Shown one piece after another: positions 45,014 through 58,896 of a stretch of DNA of 64,000 nucleotides. Positions within the stretch are counted from its first letter, which is position 1. Every line of letters begins with the position of its first letter. The stretch is taken from positions 1,922,001 to 1,986,000 of the forward strand of contig OU015569.1 of assembly GCA_907165135.1 (NCBI GenBank), given 5' to 3'. The notes beneath the pieces are model-generated. The model made no database searches. It had not been told where the DNA came from and saw nothing but the letters and a program-made list of their open reading frames with translations. The position numbers and the translations under genes are program-made. Source of the stretch: Oikopleura dioica (lineage: Eukaryota; Chordata; Appendicularia; Copelata; Oikopleuridae).

Positions 45014-48000
45014 TCAGAAGAGGTCCTTCTGTTCGGGCTGAACTAATCGTGGCGTAAATAGCCTGTCCGCATGGCTCCTGGTAGCTCTCTTCGTAAGGCG
45101 GGGAGGACCAGTCAGATCACCAACTAAAACGATGATAAGAACTTTAGCTTTTGTAACAAATTTAAATACAGCGTAAAATTGAAAAAAGAGACTTACGTGA
45201 TAAGTTATGAGAAAGCAAGTGGTGGGGAACTCGTCTCGGGAGCATATTTGGGTATGGATGTTCCTTCGGATCAATGAAGACGAACTCGCGAGGCTCAAGG
45301 GCAGCGGAAGAGCTCGGAGAAGCAGCCATAAGCACTTGATCGGTGACACCTGATCCCATCGTATAACTTGACCCTTCGTGCTCGGAAGACTTCATGCTGT
45401 TTTTGTGCTTGACCATGAAAGCGAGAAGAATGACAGCGAAGAGCGACAGAAGTCCAAGCATCACGGCAAGGACGTACCAGATCCAATGATTGTCGACTTG
45501 AGATGGATCGACAGTTGAGACATCGTAAGCGGCACTGAGAATGACTTCGTCGCGGTAGGTCAGAACTGAGGAAAGATCTGACTTGCCAATGAGGGAGTGA
45601 CGGATTTCTTTGACAACGAGCTCTGCCGAAGATTGATGCTTGACGACAACAACGACTACGCCTGCTTGGGCAGACTCGCAATTCAGAGATGTTTTCTTGT
45701 GTTCAGCAACTCGTGCAAGAGACGGAAGGAAATTGAGAGCGCCGCAGACGTCCATCGCATGAACTCCTCGTTCAAGCGAGGAAATTCGAGCAACATCAAA
45801 TTGAATGCGCAGTTCGAGGCAGTAAGGAGCCTTGCACGAAGCGGGCGGTGCCACTGTGTAGGGTAAAGTCTTCTTCTGACAAGTGTAGCGGCTCGAACAA
45901 CGAGAAGAGACGCAGTTTTCGTGAACGTTCGGTGTCTCCAACTTGCATATCTCATCTGAGAGACATGTGGCAGAGGGCGCATGTGGAGAACAGCTAACTG
46001 GACCACAGTCGAGCTTGGAGCAGGAGACGTCGCCATCGTGGCAAGTGCAAGTGTTACACTGCTCGCGCCAGGAATAAGAATGAACAAAGAGCTTTCCTTT
46101 GTAGGCACAGGAACGTTTCGTTGGAGAAGACGAAAGTTTTTCACAATAATTGCCTTCGCGACCGGGAGGACAGAGGCAATCGAAGCCGCCAACTTTGTCG
46201 ACGCAGGTTGAGCCGTAAGCGCATTGATCATTCGCACAATCGTCAATGTCTAAAAATGAGATAAGAATGAAATTGGAATCAAGGAAGACGATTTTTTAGG
46301 TAGATTTTCTTCGTTAGTATTTTACCTTTTCGACAGTCCGCTCCAACAAAGCCAGGTCGGCATTTGCACTCATAATGGTTCATTTTTGAAAGACAAGTTC
46401 CTCCATTGAAACAAGGCTCGGGCTGGCACATGTCAATTTCTATAAATGTGAATAAGAACATGGTATTGACATTTGAAAATCTTACGTTTGTCACAATTGT
46501 CACCAGTGAAGCCAGCTTTGCATCGACATTCGAATTCTTTGCCGTTTTTCGGTACGCAGGTGCCATTTTCACACGAGTTCGCTGAGCATGGCGATTTGGC
46601 GTCTAAAAATGTGAAAATCAACATCTGTAACATTTAATCCGGGAGTTACCGATTTGGCAGAAGGCTCCCTTGGTTCCCTGAGGACATTCGCAGGAAATGC
46701 CTGTCGAGAGCCTCGTGTCCGGAACACATGTTCCAGCGTTGCAAGGGCTCGAGTTTTTACAAATCTCCTCTGCGGTGTAGGCTAAACACGAGTTATTAAC
46801 AGCTCAATCTTGCTTTCCAAGTACCTTTGGTAAACTGGCAAATGTGTCCTTTCCAGCCTTCGGCGCAGCTGCAGCTAAAGTCAGCAGGGTGGCCCGAATC
46901 GCCTCGGATGCATTCTCCACCATTGAGACAAAGGTTTTCGGAGCTAGAGCAGACGTGGTTCTCTTCCTCGCACCGGGAACCAGAAAAGCCAGTTGGACAG
47001 AGACATTCGTAGGAATTGACGCCATCGAGACAAACTCCATTGTTTTGGCATGGGTTTGAAGCGCAATCGTCAATATCTAAAAATAACGTTTGAATACTCA
47101 TTCTGTTAATTATAAATCTACTGAGGGAAAAAACGATGAGAAAATTAATCAGATGAATGAAAAACGTCACACTAGCTATTTCAGTCTGCGAGAAATGGCA
47201 AGTTTGTCGAGCGCTCAAGGTCAAATTTACGATGCTGGGAAGTGATCTGAGCATGGCGGTTCACATGGATCAGGATTCACGAAAACGATTTCGCGACGTT
47301 TGCCATTACGCGGCGACGGATACTGTATAAAGGAGCGCGTTTCGAGGGGCTATTAAATCATTTCCTCGGTGAAATATGATTCTTGGCCGCGGCATGGAAA
47401 AATGTTTCGTTATCGCGTTTACGATGGTGCACCGCTGAATCTGCCTCCGGGCAATGTGCGTGCCCATTTCCGCCGGCGAATTATTTAGGCACAATTATGA
47501 CGCTATAAATTCTCCTCGCCAAAGCGGCACATTAAGCATCTGCCTTTTATGCTCAACAGGGCAATTTCACGCGCGTCGATAGAACATGCGAAAATAAATT
47601 CGCACAGCGTCTACCAGTCTCGCCTTGGACTCCGTAACGTGTTACTTTGACTTTTATGTGAATGGTTTTTGGCTGTGATACCCTTAATATGAAAGGTTTT
47701 TCTGGCGTTAATTTGTGAACATGTGTTGAGTGTGGCTAATTCAAACCGGTCGAAATCATTCAATCAGGTACCCATAAATCTGGTCTCGAATTAAAGAGCA
47801 GCCTCGGCTTTCGATTGAATTTTAAATTTTTAGGGCGACCGCTAAATGGTGTCAAAACGCCAGTAGTGACCGCAGCTACGAGATAGCCGCCGCCTTTCTC
47901 ATTCTTGTTGGAAGAGACTCAAAAAATTAACGAAATCGGCGTTCGCTCTTTAATGAAATTATCAAGGGGCCGTGTTTCGCGAGGCCGAAACTATTCGAAT

Positions 48001-51000
48001 TGATAAAAGTTCAAGGTCTGGACTTTTTGTTCAGCAAACGGAGCGAGCTTTTTTATGTTGACTTTCCCACGAGAATCACTGTTGATTCTGGTCAGAGTCG
48101 TGCAACTCTACGTAAACACGTTGCTGCGCAGTTTCCTGTCATCGTAAGCTCCCTCAAAACTGTGCCAGGTTTCTCCTCCTGTACTTACTTTCTTCGCAGA
48201 AATCTCCAACAAATCCTTCATCGCACTGGCAGCTGAAGCTTTCGAATCCCTGAGCGCGGCAAGTGCCATGGTCGCCGCAGACCTTGGTTGTCAGTCGCTC
48301 TGTTTTGCCCGTGCGAACGTCGGTGAGTCTGGTCTCACATGCGTCAATCACTGAAGAAGAAATTATCGGCGATGATTAATGGCTTTTGCAGGAAGTGGGT
48401 TTGCGCCTCCGTCACAGGGAGGAATTTCCGGGCGCCGTGTTTCGCTGTCGCACGAGCATGACATTTTCGACATTTAAATGTTTAAAATTGAGAGCTGCCA
48501 CTTCTCCTCCTTTCTCGAGCATGCACATTCCTGCATGAGTAGTGAACAAAAGAAAGGGCCATGCAAATGAGGACAAAGTGGAGCTACCGGCTACATATTT
48601 CTAATTTACCGCGCGTTCGTCACTGTGGTCGCCTTTGGAATGCGAGAAAATTAACGGCGAAAGTGATTTTTTCAGAAAAATGTCCCCAGAATAAACTTTG
48701 CGTCTTTTTTTTACCTTCGCAAGACGCATCGGGTTGTGCGCAGTAGTCCTTGACTCGTTCACAGTTTCGCCCTTCAAACTCCTCCTTGCACTGACACTCG
48801 TAGTCGTTAGCAACGTTGAAGCATTTGCCGTCGTTTTGACAGGGATTGGCGGAACAGAAGCCCATCGGAATCTACAAGCAATGATTACAAACAAGCACAC
48901 AAATATTAATACAGCTCGTCTTTTAAGTATTCATAGCTAGTTGAACCGCTAACTAGGCAATTAGGAGTAAATTGAAGCTTGTCTGAAGATTTGCATAATT
49001 CAGCACCCTTCAGGGCGAGAACGCTTGTCCCCGAGGAGAATTTCGGAAATTTATTTCATTTTATTATTTTCGGCTGTATTTGTGCTGAAAGTTACCTCGC
49101 ACTTGCGTCCCGAGAAGCCACTGGGACAGAGGCACTTGAAGTCGCCGACCATATCGCTGCACGTGCCGCCGTTGCTACACGGATTTTGGGCGCACTCGTT
49201 AGTTTCGATCTCGCAGCGCTCGCCTTCGAAACCATTTGGGCACACACACTTGAAGGAGCCGATCGCATCCTGAAGTAATTTCAGTTACGAGCGGAAGTTC
49301 TCAACATCTCTCAACGAGTTCGTTTTCTGCTGAGAAGGCTCTTTTCTCGCCCCGGGCCGGAACGAGTCCCACCCCGAGTGAATTTATAAGCCGAATAAGC
49401 TAATGAAGAGAATATCTGGTATTTGGAAGGATATTCAATTTTTTCCCTGGAAAAGGGCGGTATTATAGCGAATGAATTTTCAAATATTTGGGTGGTATAG
49501 AATGCGTGCACAAAGTGGCCCGTCTGTGGTGTTACACTTACGATGCATGTCGCCCCATTCGCGCACTTTGGAGCGCCGTCTTCGCCCGCCAAGCACTCGT
49601 CGATTTCTGAAAGTGGTTAGGCTACGAATCTCCACAGCCGCTGTCTACCTTTTTCGCAGAAGACGCCTTCGTAGCCGGCCTTGCAGTGGCAGAAGAAAGT
49701 GCCTGCGCTGTTGATGCATCTGTGCGCGTTTTGGCACGGGTTCACCGCTTCTTCGCACTCGTCCACGTCTAAATTACAGTCAGTACAACGGTACATGCGC
49801 GCGCGTCTTGTTTGAACTAAATTAAGTACCCACGGGGATGTTGGGCACGCGCGGGCCATAAATCACGCCTCTGGCACTTGTTTTCACAAATATTATCCTA
49901 CTAGAGGTGAAAGTAGATTAGTTGGATTTATTTCCGCGCTTTAAATCGCTCAATGTTTTCATAATAAATCAAGCAACATTCGCGAGCGCTATTTTAATTG
50001 TTGTGGAGCGAGCGGATGAGCATGAGGCGCAGGGCTGGGCAGGGCCAGATAAATATACATCTTCCGGAATTTACATTTCGGATAAGCCTCAGACGGGGTT
50101 CCGTAAAGATGCATGATTCAGCCTAGGGCACGTAATACAAGGAAGCCTTTATCGTACTTCCCCAGCAGCGTGGTATTTGAATTGGCATTTGCTGGAATGG
50201 AGGCGCAAGATTAGCCAAATTGTCATAAAATTACTCAAAAATTGCTCCACTCTAATACTACCTCTAAATATGAAGACTTTCGTTTTAAAAGAAACAAGTT
50301 CCATACAGAGTTATTTTTCAAGAAGACACTAGAAATGAAGCTCGAACCATTTCGATTCCAGATCTTATTTTATATGAAAAGAGCTCTGTAGTTTGCGAAA
50401 CGCGGAAAAGTATTTATTATTTTGGCGTTTGGCGCGTGTGAGATAAGTCGCCCGTTCTCTCTTTTTCTAAGGCGATCTCGGCGGCCCTTATCGCATTCTT
50501 ATCAGGAGCCATAATTGTCAAAAATTGTCATTTCATCGGGGGATTATGACGAGATCTTGGAAAAATATTCTTCATCGAGCTCATCCCCTTCAATTTACTT
50601 TTTCTAAAGGCCAGTGCTCCGCCGCGCAATTATTTTAAAAAAGTATTTTTTCTGGAACGTCTCCGCACACACAAAAATCTGGCACGTGATCAGATGGGGC
50701 ACGACGTTCGTTTCTTTTCTAAACAAAGGCCGACGGAGTAATTGTCGGATGGCGGGATTATCAGCTAGAGTTCCTCGCGCCCAGGTGGTGCCCCACAGTG
50801 ATAACAAAACTGCGAAATGATATTTTGATAAGGAAAAGACGCCCAGCTGGGTCGGAGAAGTCCGTGACTAGACCTCTTATCGCAAAAATTCCGCGCGAAA
50901 ATTTTCTTCTTAGCAAAAACATAGCCTCTCTTACCTAATTGACAGGTTTTGCCAGTCCATCCAGCGGGACAAGCGCAGACGAAATCGCCCTCGCGATCAA

Positions 51001-54000
51001 GACAAGTTCCGCCATTTTTGCAGGGCGAGTTTGCACACTCATTAATGTTTATGTTGCAGTATGGTCCGGTCCATCCCTCTTTGCAAGAGCACGTGAAGGA
51101 ACCTTCCCTGGTGGCCTCGCACATTCCGTTTTTTCCACAAGGGTTGGAGACGCACGCGTTTGCCTGGTGCTCGCATCGGCGACCTGAAATTAAAAGAATT
51201 AAATCAAAAGTTTCCAGCTTGGAAATTGAAAAATCGATCAGAAAAGAAGGCGGAAATGATAGATAAAATTTGTCGATTCGCCCAATTGGCCACTTTTCGC
51301 TCAAAGCCCGATAAACCTTATAATTGCTGCCTTCATCCGTTAAATGAGGGTTTTCCTCGAGGGGCACCGCTAGACCAAAAATAACAGTCCATAAGTTTAG
51401 CGTTTTTGCTTCTCCTGGCCTTACTGTATTATTAGAATCTACATTCACCCGTGAAAATTAATAATAGATCTGTGCAAAATCTGTTGGGCGAATTTAGGGT
51501 GGTTTATATAAAGGTTATCTGAAATTAACTACGGATCATTAGGGGACTGAGCATTCTGTGTCGGATTCGGTGATTAGCCGTTTCACTTACCGTGGTAGCC
51601 AGGGAGGCAAGTGCAAGTGAAATTGCCGTAAGTATTTTCGCATTTGGACTCGTTCTGGCAGGGATTGGACTCGCACGAGTTCAGGTTGATGTCGCAAAAC
51701 TTGCCGCCCCAGAATGGCGTGCACTTGCAATCGAAGGGTTCGTCACACGTGCCGTGTACGCAGCCTTCCGCAGGAATACACTCGTCGCAGAACTGACCAG
51801 TCCAGCCATGGCGGCATCTAAAAAAGATTTTGAGAAAAATAATATCCAAGGTGTTGTAAAGGGATGAAGGGTGGAACGGAGCTCTTCAATCAGATGGCCC
51901 TTAAAACTTCCACCTTATAAATCGATCATATTTAAGCTGTCAAGCAAGGAGCCCAAAAATTTCAGTGCCCTCATCTTGGCAGACATTCTAGGCATGCTCG
52001 GCTAGGTGACACAATTTCAAAGCTCTCTTCCGACAGATTGTTAGGATTGCGGATCTCCGCTCGCCGATCTGATGGATGAGCTGGATTGGACCTTCTGTCA
52101 CCGAGAAAATGGGAGCAGCTCTGAAAAGTATCTCGCGAAATTGGAGCGACTTAAATCGACGCCAATTACCACCGCCGCCACGCATGTCCGATAACATGGC
52201 ACATTCAACTCGAGTGGATAATTTCTGACAAGTGAGCTACTTTACAGAAAATACCCAAAAGATTCTCGAATGGACGATTTCGAAGGACATCATTTGTTAC
52301 CATACGATTTGTTAATTAATGAGGAGGTGAGGTATTGATTCGATTAAGGGTATCGAAGTCATCTGGCTGACCTCGCCGTGCCCAAATGCGGCTAGCGGGC
52401 TGACAGGTTTAGGCATTTCGCTGTCAATATTCTATTTCCATTCGGTCGCCCTTTGGACATTCGAAATTTCTTCTTCATTAGTAAAATCATATCAAGTCAT
52501 TGAGAACGCGCGGTGGCTGTTAATTTTTAATCCAGCCAGCCGAGCTTTCATTAATTTGGAATTTCGCTGACACGTGATAAAGATGAACCCGTACAGCTCG
52601 GGAGCACCTGTACCAGTGGTCTCCTAAGGACCCGCTGCGAAGATGCCAGTTTTATTTTATCAATTATTATTAAAGAGTATATCGAATTTGAGGCTTACCT
52701 GCATTCGCCAGCTTTCGTACAGTATCCGTGTTCCTGGTGGCACTTCTCGCTGCAAATCGCTGAAAAATGTGATTATGGCTTTTGCGGAAAACGCTTGTGG
52801 GAAAATGCAGAACGCCGCCCACCGAGAGGATGTCTTTCCAACCGGCACTCCAGCCACTTTATCGCGGAAGTGGCGAAGAAGACTTCCCCACGGTTAACGG
52901 TTAATCAAAATGCAACGCCTGTTAATAAGCACTTGATCAGGGCGTATTTTTTAAATTCGAGAATCTTGTTGTATTTTTAGCTCGTTCTGCGCAAGTGGCC
53001 GCTTTTGATTAATGAGAATATTCCTCGCACAGGCGAAACTACGCGCGGATGAGCTTCGCTGATCCTGAAGACGATTAACTTGTCGAATCGGTCATAATTT
53101 CGGGGCGATTTGATTCTAGCGCCAAAGGGTGTACATTCGCCCTCAGAGTAGGCAACTCTCGCAATTGATCAATGACGACAGACGGGGAATGGGCTCGAGT
53201 TTCAACCAGTTCCGGAACCCGCTCCCGCCACTCGATACCGTGACAATCATTTTTTTGATGATTGGCAAACGTGAATTCTAGCGATACTAACTTTACTCGC
53301 GGCTCCTCGTAGCCCGAAAAGAGGAGCATTCGAGTTAAAATTCTTACAGAAGCTGATCGGCACTTTTAATACGCGCTGCTAATAAAACTAGTTGGCTTGG
53401 ATATTTTCCTTTGTCTAGGGTCAAAAATCTGAATGTCGAAATGTTTGCCTAGTAGTCATAAGCGCACACTTTGCTTTCCCACGGGCACTCGAGCATCAGA
53501 AAATAAAGAAGACCTTGGCCGTAATGGAAACGGGCTTTTTTACTCACGTTGATCGCAGTTGTCGCCACCCCAGCCGTCGAGGCAGACTTTCTCGCCGAAG
53601 CGATTGCAGAAGAAGTGGCCGGCTTCGTCGTCGTGGGCCTCGCAAAAGGTTGAACAGCTCATGTCATAGTAGTTGGCGTCACATTCCACCTTCAGCAGAT
53701 ACTCGATTGTGGCCACACTTCCTCGGTGAACTCTTTTCATCCACTCCCCGGTCGGACGGATAGTCTCGCTTTCTTCGGTCCATTCAATCAACTGGGCTTC
53801 TGAATCTTCATCGTAGTCCAGAGCTTCCAGTCGCATGTGGTATCGGTACTGAAGAATAAGATTAGTAACATGACTTTTTCAGATATTCTTGTAAAGTTCG
53901 CCACTGAAGAGTCAATTTCTAAAAAGTGGTCATCGAATGATTTTTATTTCTAAATAGTAGTTTCATCCCCAGGTGGCCGCGATTGTAGCACGTTTTGTGT

Positions 54001-57000
54001 TGATTTTGAAAAGTGGCACCCTCTGTTACGTTGGTGGAGATAAATGGCCGCTTCGTGTACTTGCGACTAATCTGGCTCAAGTCGCGAAAATAGAAACGGT
54101 GAGGACAAAGGACACTCGAATGAGAAGTGAATTTGGATCATCAGGCGTGGTCATCAAGAGGACTCGAAGATCAAAGGCGGCCATAATCCGTGAATTAAAA
54201 ACTCGCCAAGAATTCCCGAGATTTAAAAATTTTCAAGTTGCTCCCAGTTATTTTTACTATTTTTGCTTTACATAGTGTTTGGCCAAGGATGAAAAGGAAC
54301 TTTGTAAGCTGGAGTGACAGTTTCCCAACGCGAGTTTGGACCAGCTGGGCAAATAAGAGAGATGCGCGATAGAACAATATTTGCCCCGTACAAAATAATA
54401 TGTGCTTGGAATACTGTGTTTGACGGGGGCAGGTGTAATAGTTCCAAAAACAATAATCTTTTGGGAAATATTTCCGGCCACTTGAGTCCATCCTCACACG
54501 TGACTTTGAAATGGTCAACGATCAAACTTGGAGGAAAATTGAATTTCGATAAAAAACGGAGCGCCGTTTTTTTTGAGAGGCGATTTTTGTCCCTTATCTA
54601 TATAGCGAGGCTATAATCAATAGCCAGAAATTACAACCCTAACTGGCATGAAATTTCGGAAGTGGTGCTACATTTCCGCCCCGGACGGCAGCCCGTGACC
54701 GATAAGGAAACCATATCTTCAATTCACGGATGCCCTTGCAGAACTAGAAACTCCTCATGAATTCGTTTTCGGAGTTCGCAGTTGAATCTCTTGTTTGCCA
54801 ACGTTTTCAGCAGCGGGGGAGCCGGAACAGCGGAAATGGTTTTATCGAGTTTTGCGCAGAACTCAGCCGCCAGTCCAAAAAAGGTCACTCAGCTGTAGAA
54901 AAATGAAACGAAATGTTCCTTTCAGCGCCAAAAAACGCGCCTTTCTCAAGTTCACGCTACGCCGAATCACAATAATAAACGCATTCATTATTAGGATGCG
55001 AGCCAGTCCAGTTTTTATCAAGTTATGTTTTATCATTAACTATAATGATGCCTATCTGGCCAAAAATCACAAGTAAAGAGGTCTTGTCAAAGTAAACATT
55101 TTATTCAAGAATCCACTTAGTTTTTAACTGGCTGTGAGACTGGCGGCGCTCCAGGAGCAGCGCTAGAATCCCGCGCCAATCCGACAGGAGCACTATGTTC
55201 CTGCCTTCCATTTCTTGACCGTGGTCCATGACACTTATCGCCATAAGCGCGTCATGTAGCAGAAAAAGCCCCTTGCGCGGCGATAAGTTAACTTATCCGC
55301 TCGATACATGCACCGCTCTTTGAAAGTTTCAAATGTCGCGGGGAGGTCCGAATCAGCGCTAGAAAAATGTTCAGCACTTTGTCGAACGCACCGGTTACGC
55401 GAGGCGCGTTTGATCACACCGCCGCGGCGTACGGGCCGCGCGTAAACGGGTTAAGGAATATGCTAGGCAAGTGAATCATGTGACGGATAAGCGGATTAGC
55501 CGGCTGAATTTTTTTCTTTCGTGATTTTTGGAGGCGTACACATTCACCACCGCAATTATGTTACGCCGGGCGCCATCACGCGGTGAGATAAGCCACGCTC
55601 TCGTATAAATAAACCGTCAGATCTCAATCGCCGCACGGTTAACCTCTCGGCGCATACAGAAAGCCAGCAATAACACCCTGTCATCGCAGGGCCCTTTTAA
55701 TTCACTTAACCCTTGAGATAACTTTGAAATCACATTTGCGGCGCTCAATCTCGGCGAGTAACTCGATTCTCTGACTGTAAATACACAGCCAAGGGAAGTA
55801 ATGGTTTTTACGAGTGCGCTAATAGGCGCTCAACCACCGCTCGTAACTCAAATGCGAAATGCAACGCGCTCCCTGTTTACCCTAAGCACCTGCTCCATAA
55901 ATATACTCGCCCTGGAAAGTGTGAAACGGGTCACCTTTTTCAAGAACGAGAAATCCCTGCTATGAACTGAAAATAGAAATTAAAAATTAATGATTTAGGT
56001 ATCTATAAAATCAGTTTTCTAATGATCAAAGTTTCACATGAGTGCGAAAAACCCAGGCTGGTCAGAGCAGGAAGCAATCTCATCCAGATGATAAGCGGCT
56101 TATCCCGGAAGAAAGCTCCCTTTGTGAAAGAAAAAACATCGATGACCATCTGTAGGTCTCAGTGTGTGTGTTTTGCCACATCGCTGAATATCGGAAGTGA
56201 ATAAAACCCAAAACATGGTCTCCGATCCCGCGCCTCGTGAATATTTAGCCGCTTCGGGAAGGAAAAGCAACGAAAAGTACTGAATTTGCCTGCATTAGTC
56301 TATTTAGGCTTGAGCCAATGCACAATTCATAAGTGTGTTTATTGTCCGGGCTTGAATATTTATCCCCTGGAGTGTGCTTCAATAACTGCTGCCTCTTTAT
56401 TCATTTCGAACTGCGCGCCAAGTTGAAGTTCAAGTGCTCTCACAAGGGATTCTTTTTTTTCACTGATAGTCCTGTTTCCAGCGAATTTTACTTTTTTATT
56501 TGAAACGCGGCGAAAATTTCCAAGCTCTAATTCAAGCCTTTTTGATCCGGAAATTTGTTGTTTCAGCGCGAAAGTGAATGTACGCCCTTAATGTTATTTT
56601 TAAGGGGAAATTTGGTGGGAGCTTCCCATCTGTGTTTTCACAAGGGTGGCTTTGAAGGCGCCTGTTTTTGGAAGGTTGTATGTAGAGGGATTAGCAGCCA
56701 AGTGAGCAAAATAAGCATCAGGAATAAAACGAAGCGGACTTGCTCCCGGATCGCAGCCGACCGCGGAACAGCTTCTTGCGGTGCTGTAATGGCACCTTGC
56801 TGCAAATTTGGCGAGTACACAAGCCGAACGTCATAACCCCTAGAAATCAGTTTCGACGGCCAGAAGAAAGATCTCCCGAAAAGGCCTTATCAACTGGATG
56901 CAAATTGATGCGAGAATCGAACTTCAACAATAAGAAGCTCTTTTTATTTTCTGGATTGTTTTAGGGTGCGAGGCAGCGCAGCGGGGATGGCCCGTTCCCT

Positions 57001-58896
57001 TTCTCCACGGACAAAAAGGTTTAATTTACCTTGTCTTTTCGAAATCGAATTCGAAATTAATTTTCTTTGAGAAATTACCCTAACCCTTATAAAAGAAATG
57101 CGCCATGTCAACATTGTGACATTGGCCACATCTGGCGCTATCTCATTAATAACTGTCAGGACTGACTGTAACTTACTCCTGTGCACTGGAGCCTAGCGAA
57201 ATACGGGCTCCTAAGGATCTTAGGTGCGAAGAAGAAATCCGGGATTTCCATCTGCGCGGCCAGCTTTCGCGGTCGGCTTTGGGGTAATATTTTGGCTTTG
57301 GATGAATTATTTTTTCAAAAACTGGGCGAAAAAGAAAGAACTCAAGAATCAAGTCGAAAAGTCACGGGAGTCAACCAGGGGCGTGCTTCATCCCCGGCGA
57401 TAAATTCCCAAATGTCAATGAATCGACCCGAAAATTCCACTCGCGCGCACCGCAAAAAACTAAAGCAAGAAAAATCATAAAAAGAAGGAGGCCAACCGAT
57501 AATTGTATAAAAATATGGGGCGCTGTAGGGAGTCCCTTGAAGTGCCCAATTCGCTTATAGGTTTCGCGGTGGGTAGTCGGCGGCCCATGTCAAATGTCTC
57601 AATCGGGGAGATGTCTCAATCCATCAAATCTTTATCAGAGGCGGTCTCCTGACGCCCTGTCCTTCCAATCACCCAGATCCTTCTCACCGAACAACTCATT
57701 TCACGGTTACCTTGCTTCAGAGCATCATCATTATAAGACTACCCCTTATGTCTAACGATTTAACAATGATTTTAAAGTTGAGTATCTTCAGTAGTACGCG
57801 AGTATTTCTTACAACAAGTCAAATTAGCGTCTAAGGGTAACCAAAGCTGAACGAATATAAAAAGCTCGGTGAATTATTAATTTCAAATCGGATAATTTAA
57901 GCACGTAGAAATACTTGTCCGGATGCTCGATAATCCGGCCTTGCGGATTGTTGTAATTAATTTTCATCAGCAACAGGCCCGACTGAACGGCGATGTCGAT
58001 AATTTGAAAAATTACTGCCTCTGATTAACATTTACTGTGTCCAAGCAGCGAGATTTTTTTTTCTATATCAAATGCTTATCAATAAAAAAAGTTTATCAAG
58101 TGAACCTTGAACCGAGCGGTCGAAAATGTTTCAAGGGGTGACCGTGATTTTGCGCGGTTATACGATAAGCGGTTTTTTAAAAAATGTATAAGGCTAGATT
58201 GAGATATCGAGCGGTGGAACCACTAGTGAGGCGGGCTCCTCGAAATAAGCCGGAAATGGATGGCGGCACCTTCAAAGACTCATTTTGTTTTGTTGGCATT
58301 TTTCATTCAGAGAGCGGCGAGTGAAATTCGATAGTTCGGTTTGGACGACAACCTAACCATAAGAAGACGAGTGCGAAGAGGAGCGATCAGTGGACAGGAA
58401 GAATCAAGCGCGGTTGAAATTCAAAACCTGCTTTTAAAATCACCCAAAAAGAAAAAAAAAGTCGTATTCGATGACCACTTTTGAAAGTAGAATTCCGACT
58501 TCCTTCTTTTTATAAAAAACTTACCATCCAACTTTGGGAGAAAGGAATCTTCATCTGGAATGGAGTTTCTGCTTCGTTAAGATCTAGATGGGCAGGATTC
58601 TCGAAGCTGTTTCCACCGAGAACCGGCGTTTCTGCTTCTCCAAAGGTGCAGCTTCCTTCATCGGCATAAGGCGAGAAGCAAACGCGGAAGAAAGTGTCGC
58701 ACTGGTCGGAACAGATCCTTTTCTTCCTGTGGCTCTGTCCGTCGCAGCATCTACCGTTCTCCGCCGCGTACCCCGCCGAGTTAGTGATCTTTGTGATAAC
58801 CACCGATATCACTCCAGAGCTCTGAAACCAAGCGGTTAGAAACACAAATACCACCATGAGAAAATACGCCAAAGAAACAAAAATATTTGACTTCAA
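45014..58896 (-). CDS. JAG: Jagged/Serrate-type Notch ligand
   Basis: Type I membrane DSL ligand. Exons run downward from 58525-58896 (signal peptide [20 protein letters not shown] and MNNL domain with [24 protein letters not shown]). Next is 53548-53849 (DSL domain: [33 protein letters not shown]). EGF exons are 52699-52759, 51591-51817, 50935-51183, 49649-49768, 49542-49606, 49096-49269, 48715-48871, 48189-48350, 46825-47076, 46650-46781, 46486-46602 and 46326-46439. The last two are 45197-46249 and 45014-45123. About sixteen EGF repeats precede a Cys-rich vWC-like module ([20 protein letters not shown]), which separates Jagged from Delta. The membrane span is [20 protein letters not shown]. 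The cytoplasmic tail is short and ends KDLF, without a typical PDZ ligand. Introns reach 4.7 kb, far above the local norm. Confidence 0.94.
53850..58524 (-). promoter_or_regulatory. Long first intron of Jagged, candidate enhancer region
   Basis: A 4.7-kb intron between the MNNL and DSL exons, with no supported gene inside. GATAAG or CTTATC hexamers recur, for example at about 54594, 54703, 55232, 55282, 55292, 55483, 55587, 56091, 56099, 58075 and 58163, with two back-to-back pairs at 55282-55297 and 56091-56104. That exceeds what random sequence would give (about two to three). GATA-factor enhancers are a plausible reading. Confidence 0.4.

Noticed and set aside
48979-49278. Plus-strand Ala/Leu-rich frames across the Jagged exons
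   Set aside because: They are antisense shadows of cysteine-rich EGF exons; the minus frames carry the EGF cysteine pattern and splice sites.
54795-55076. Plus-strand 93-codon frame in Jagged intron 1
   Set aside because: Basic, low-information composition, no splice partners and no recognisable domain; expected by chance in 4.7 kb.
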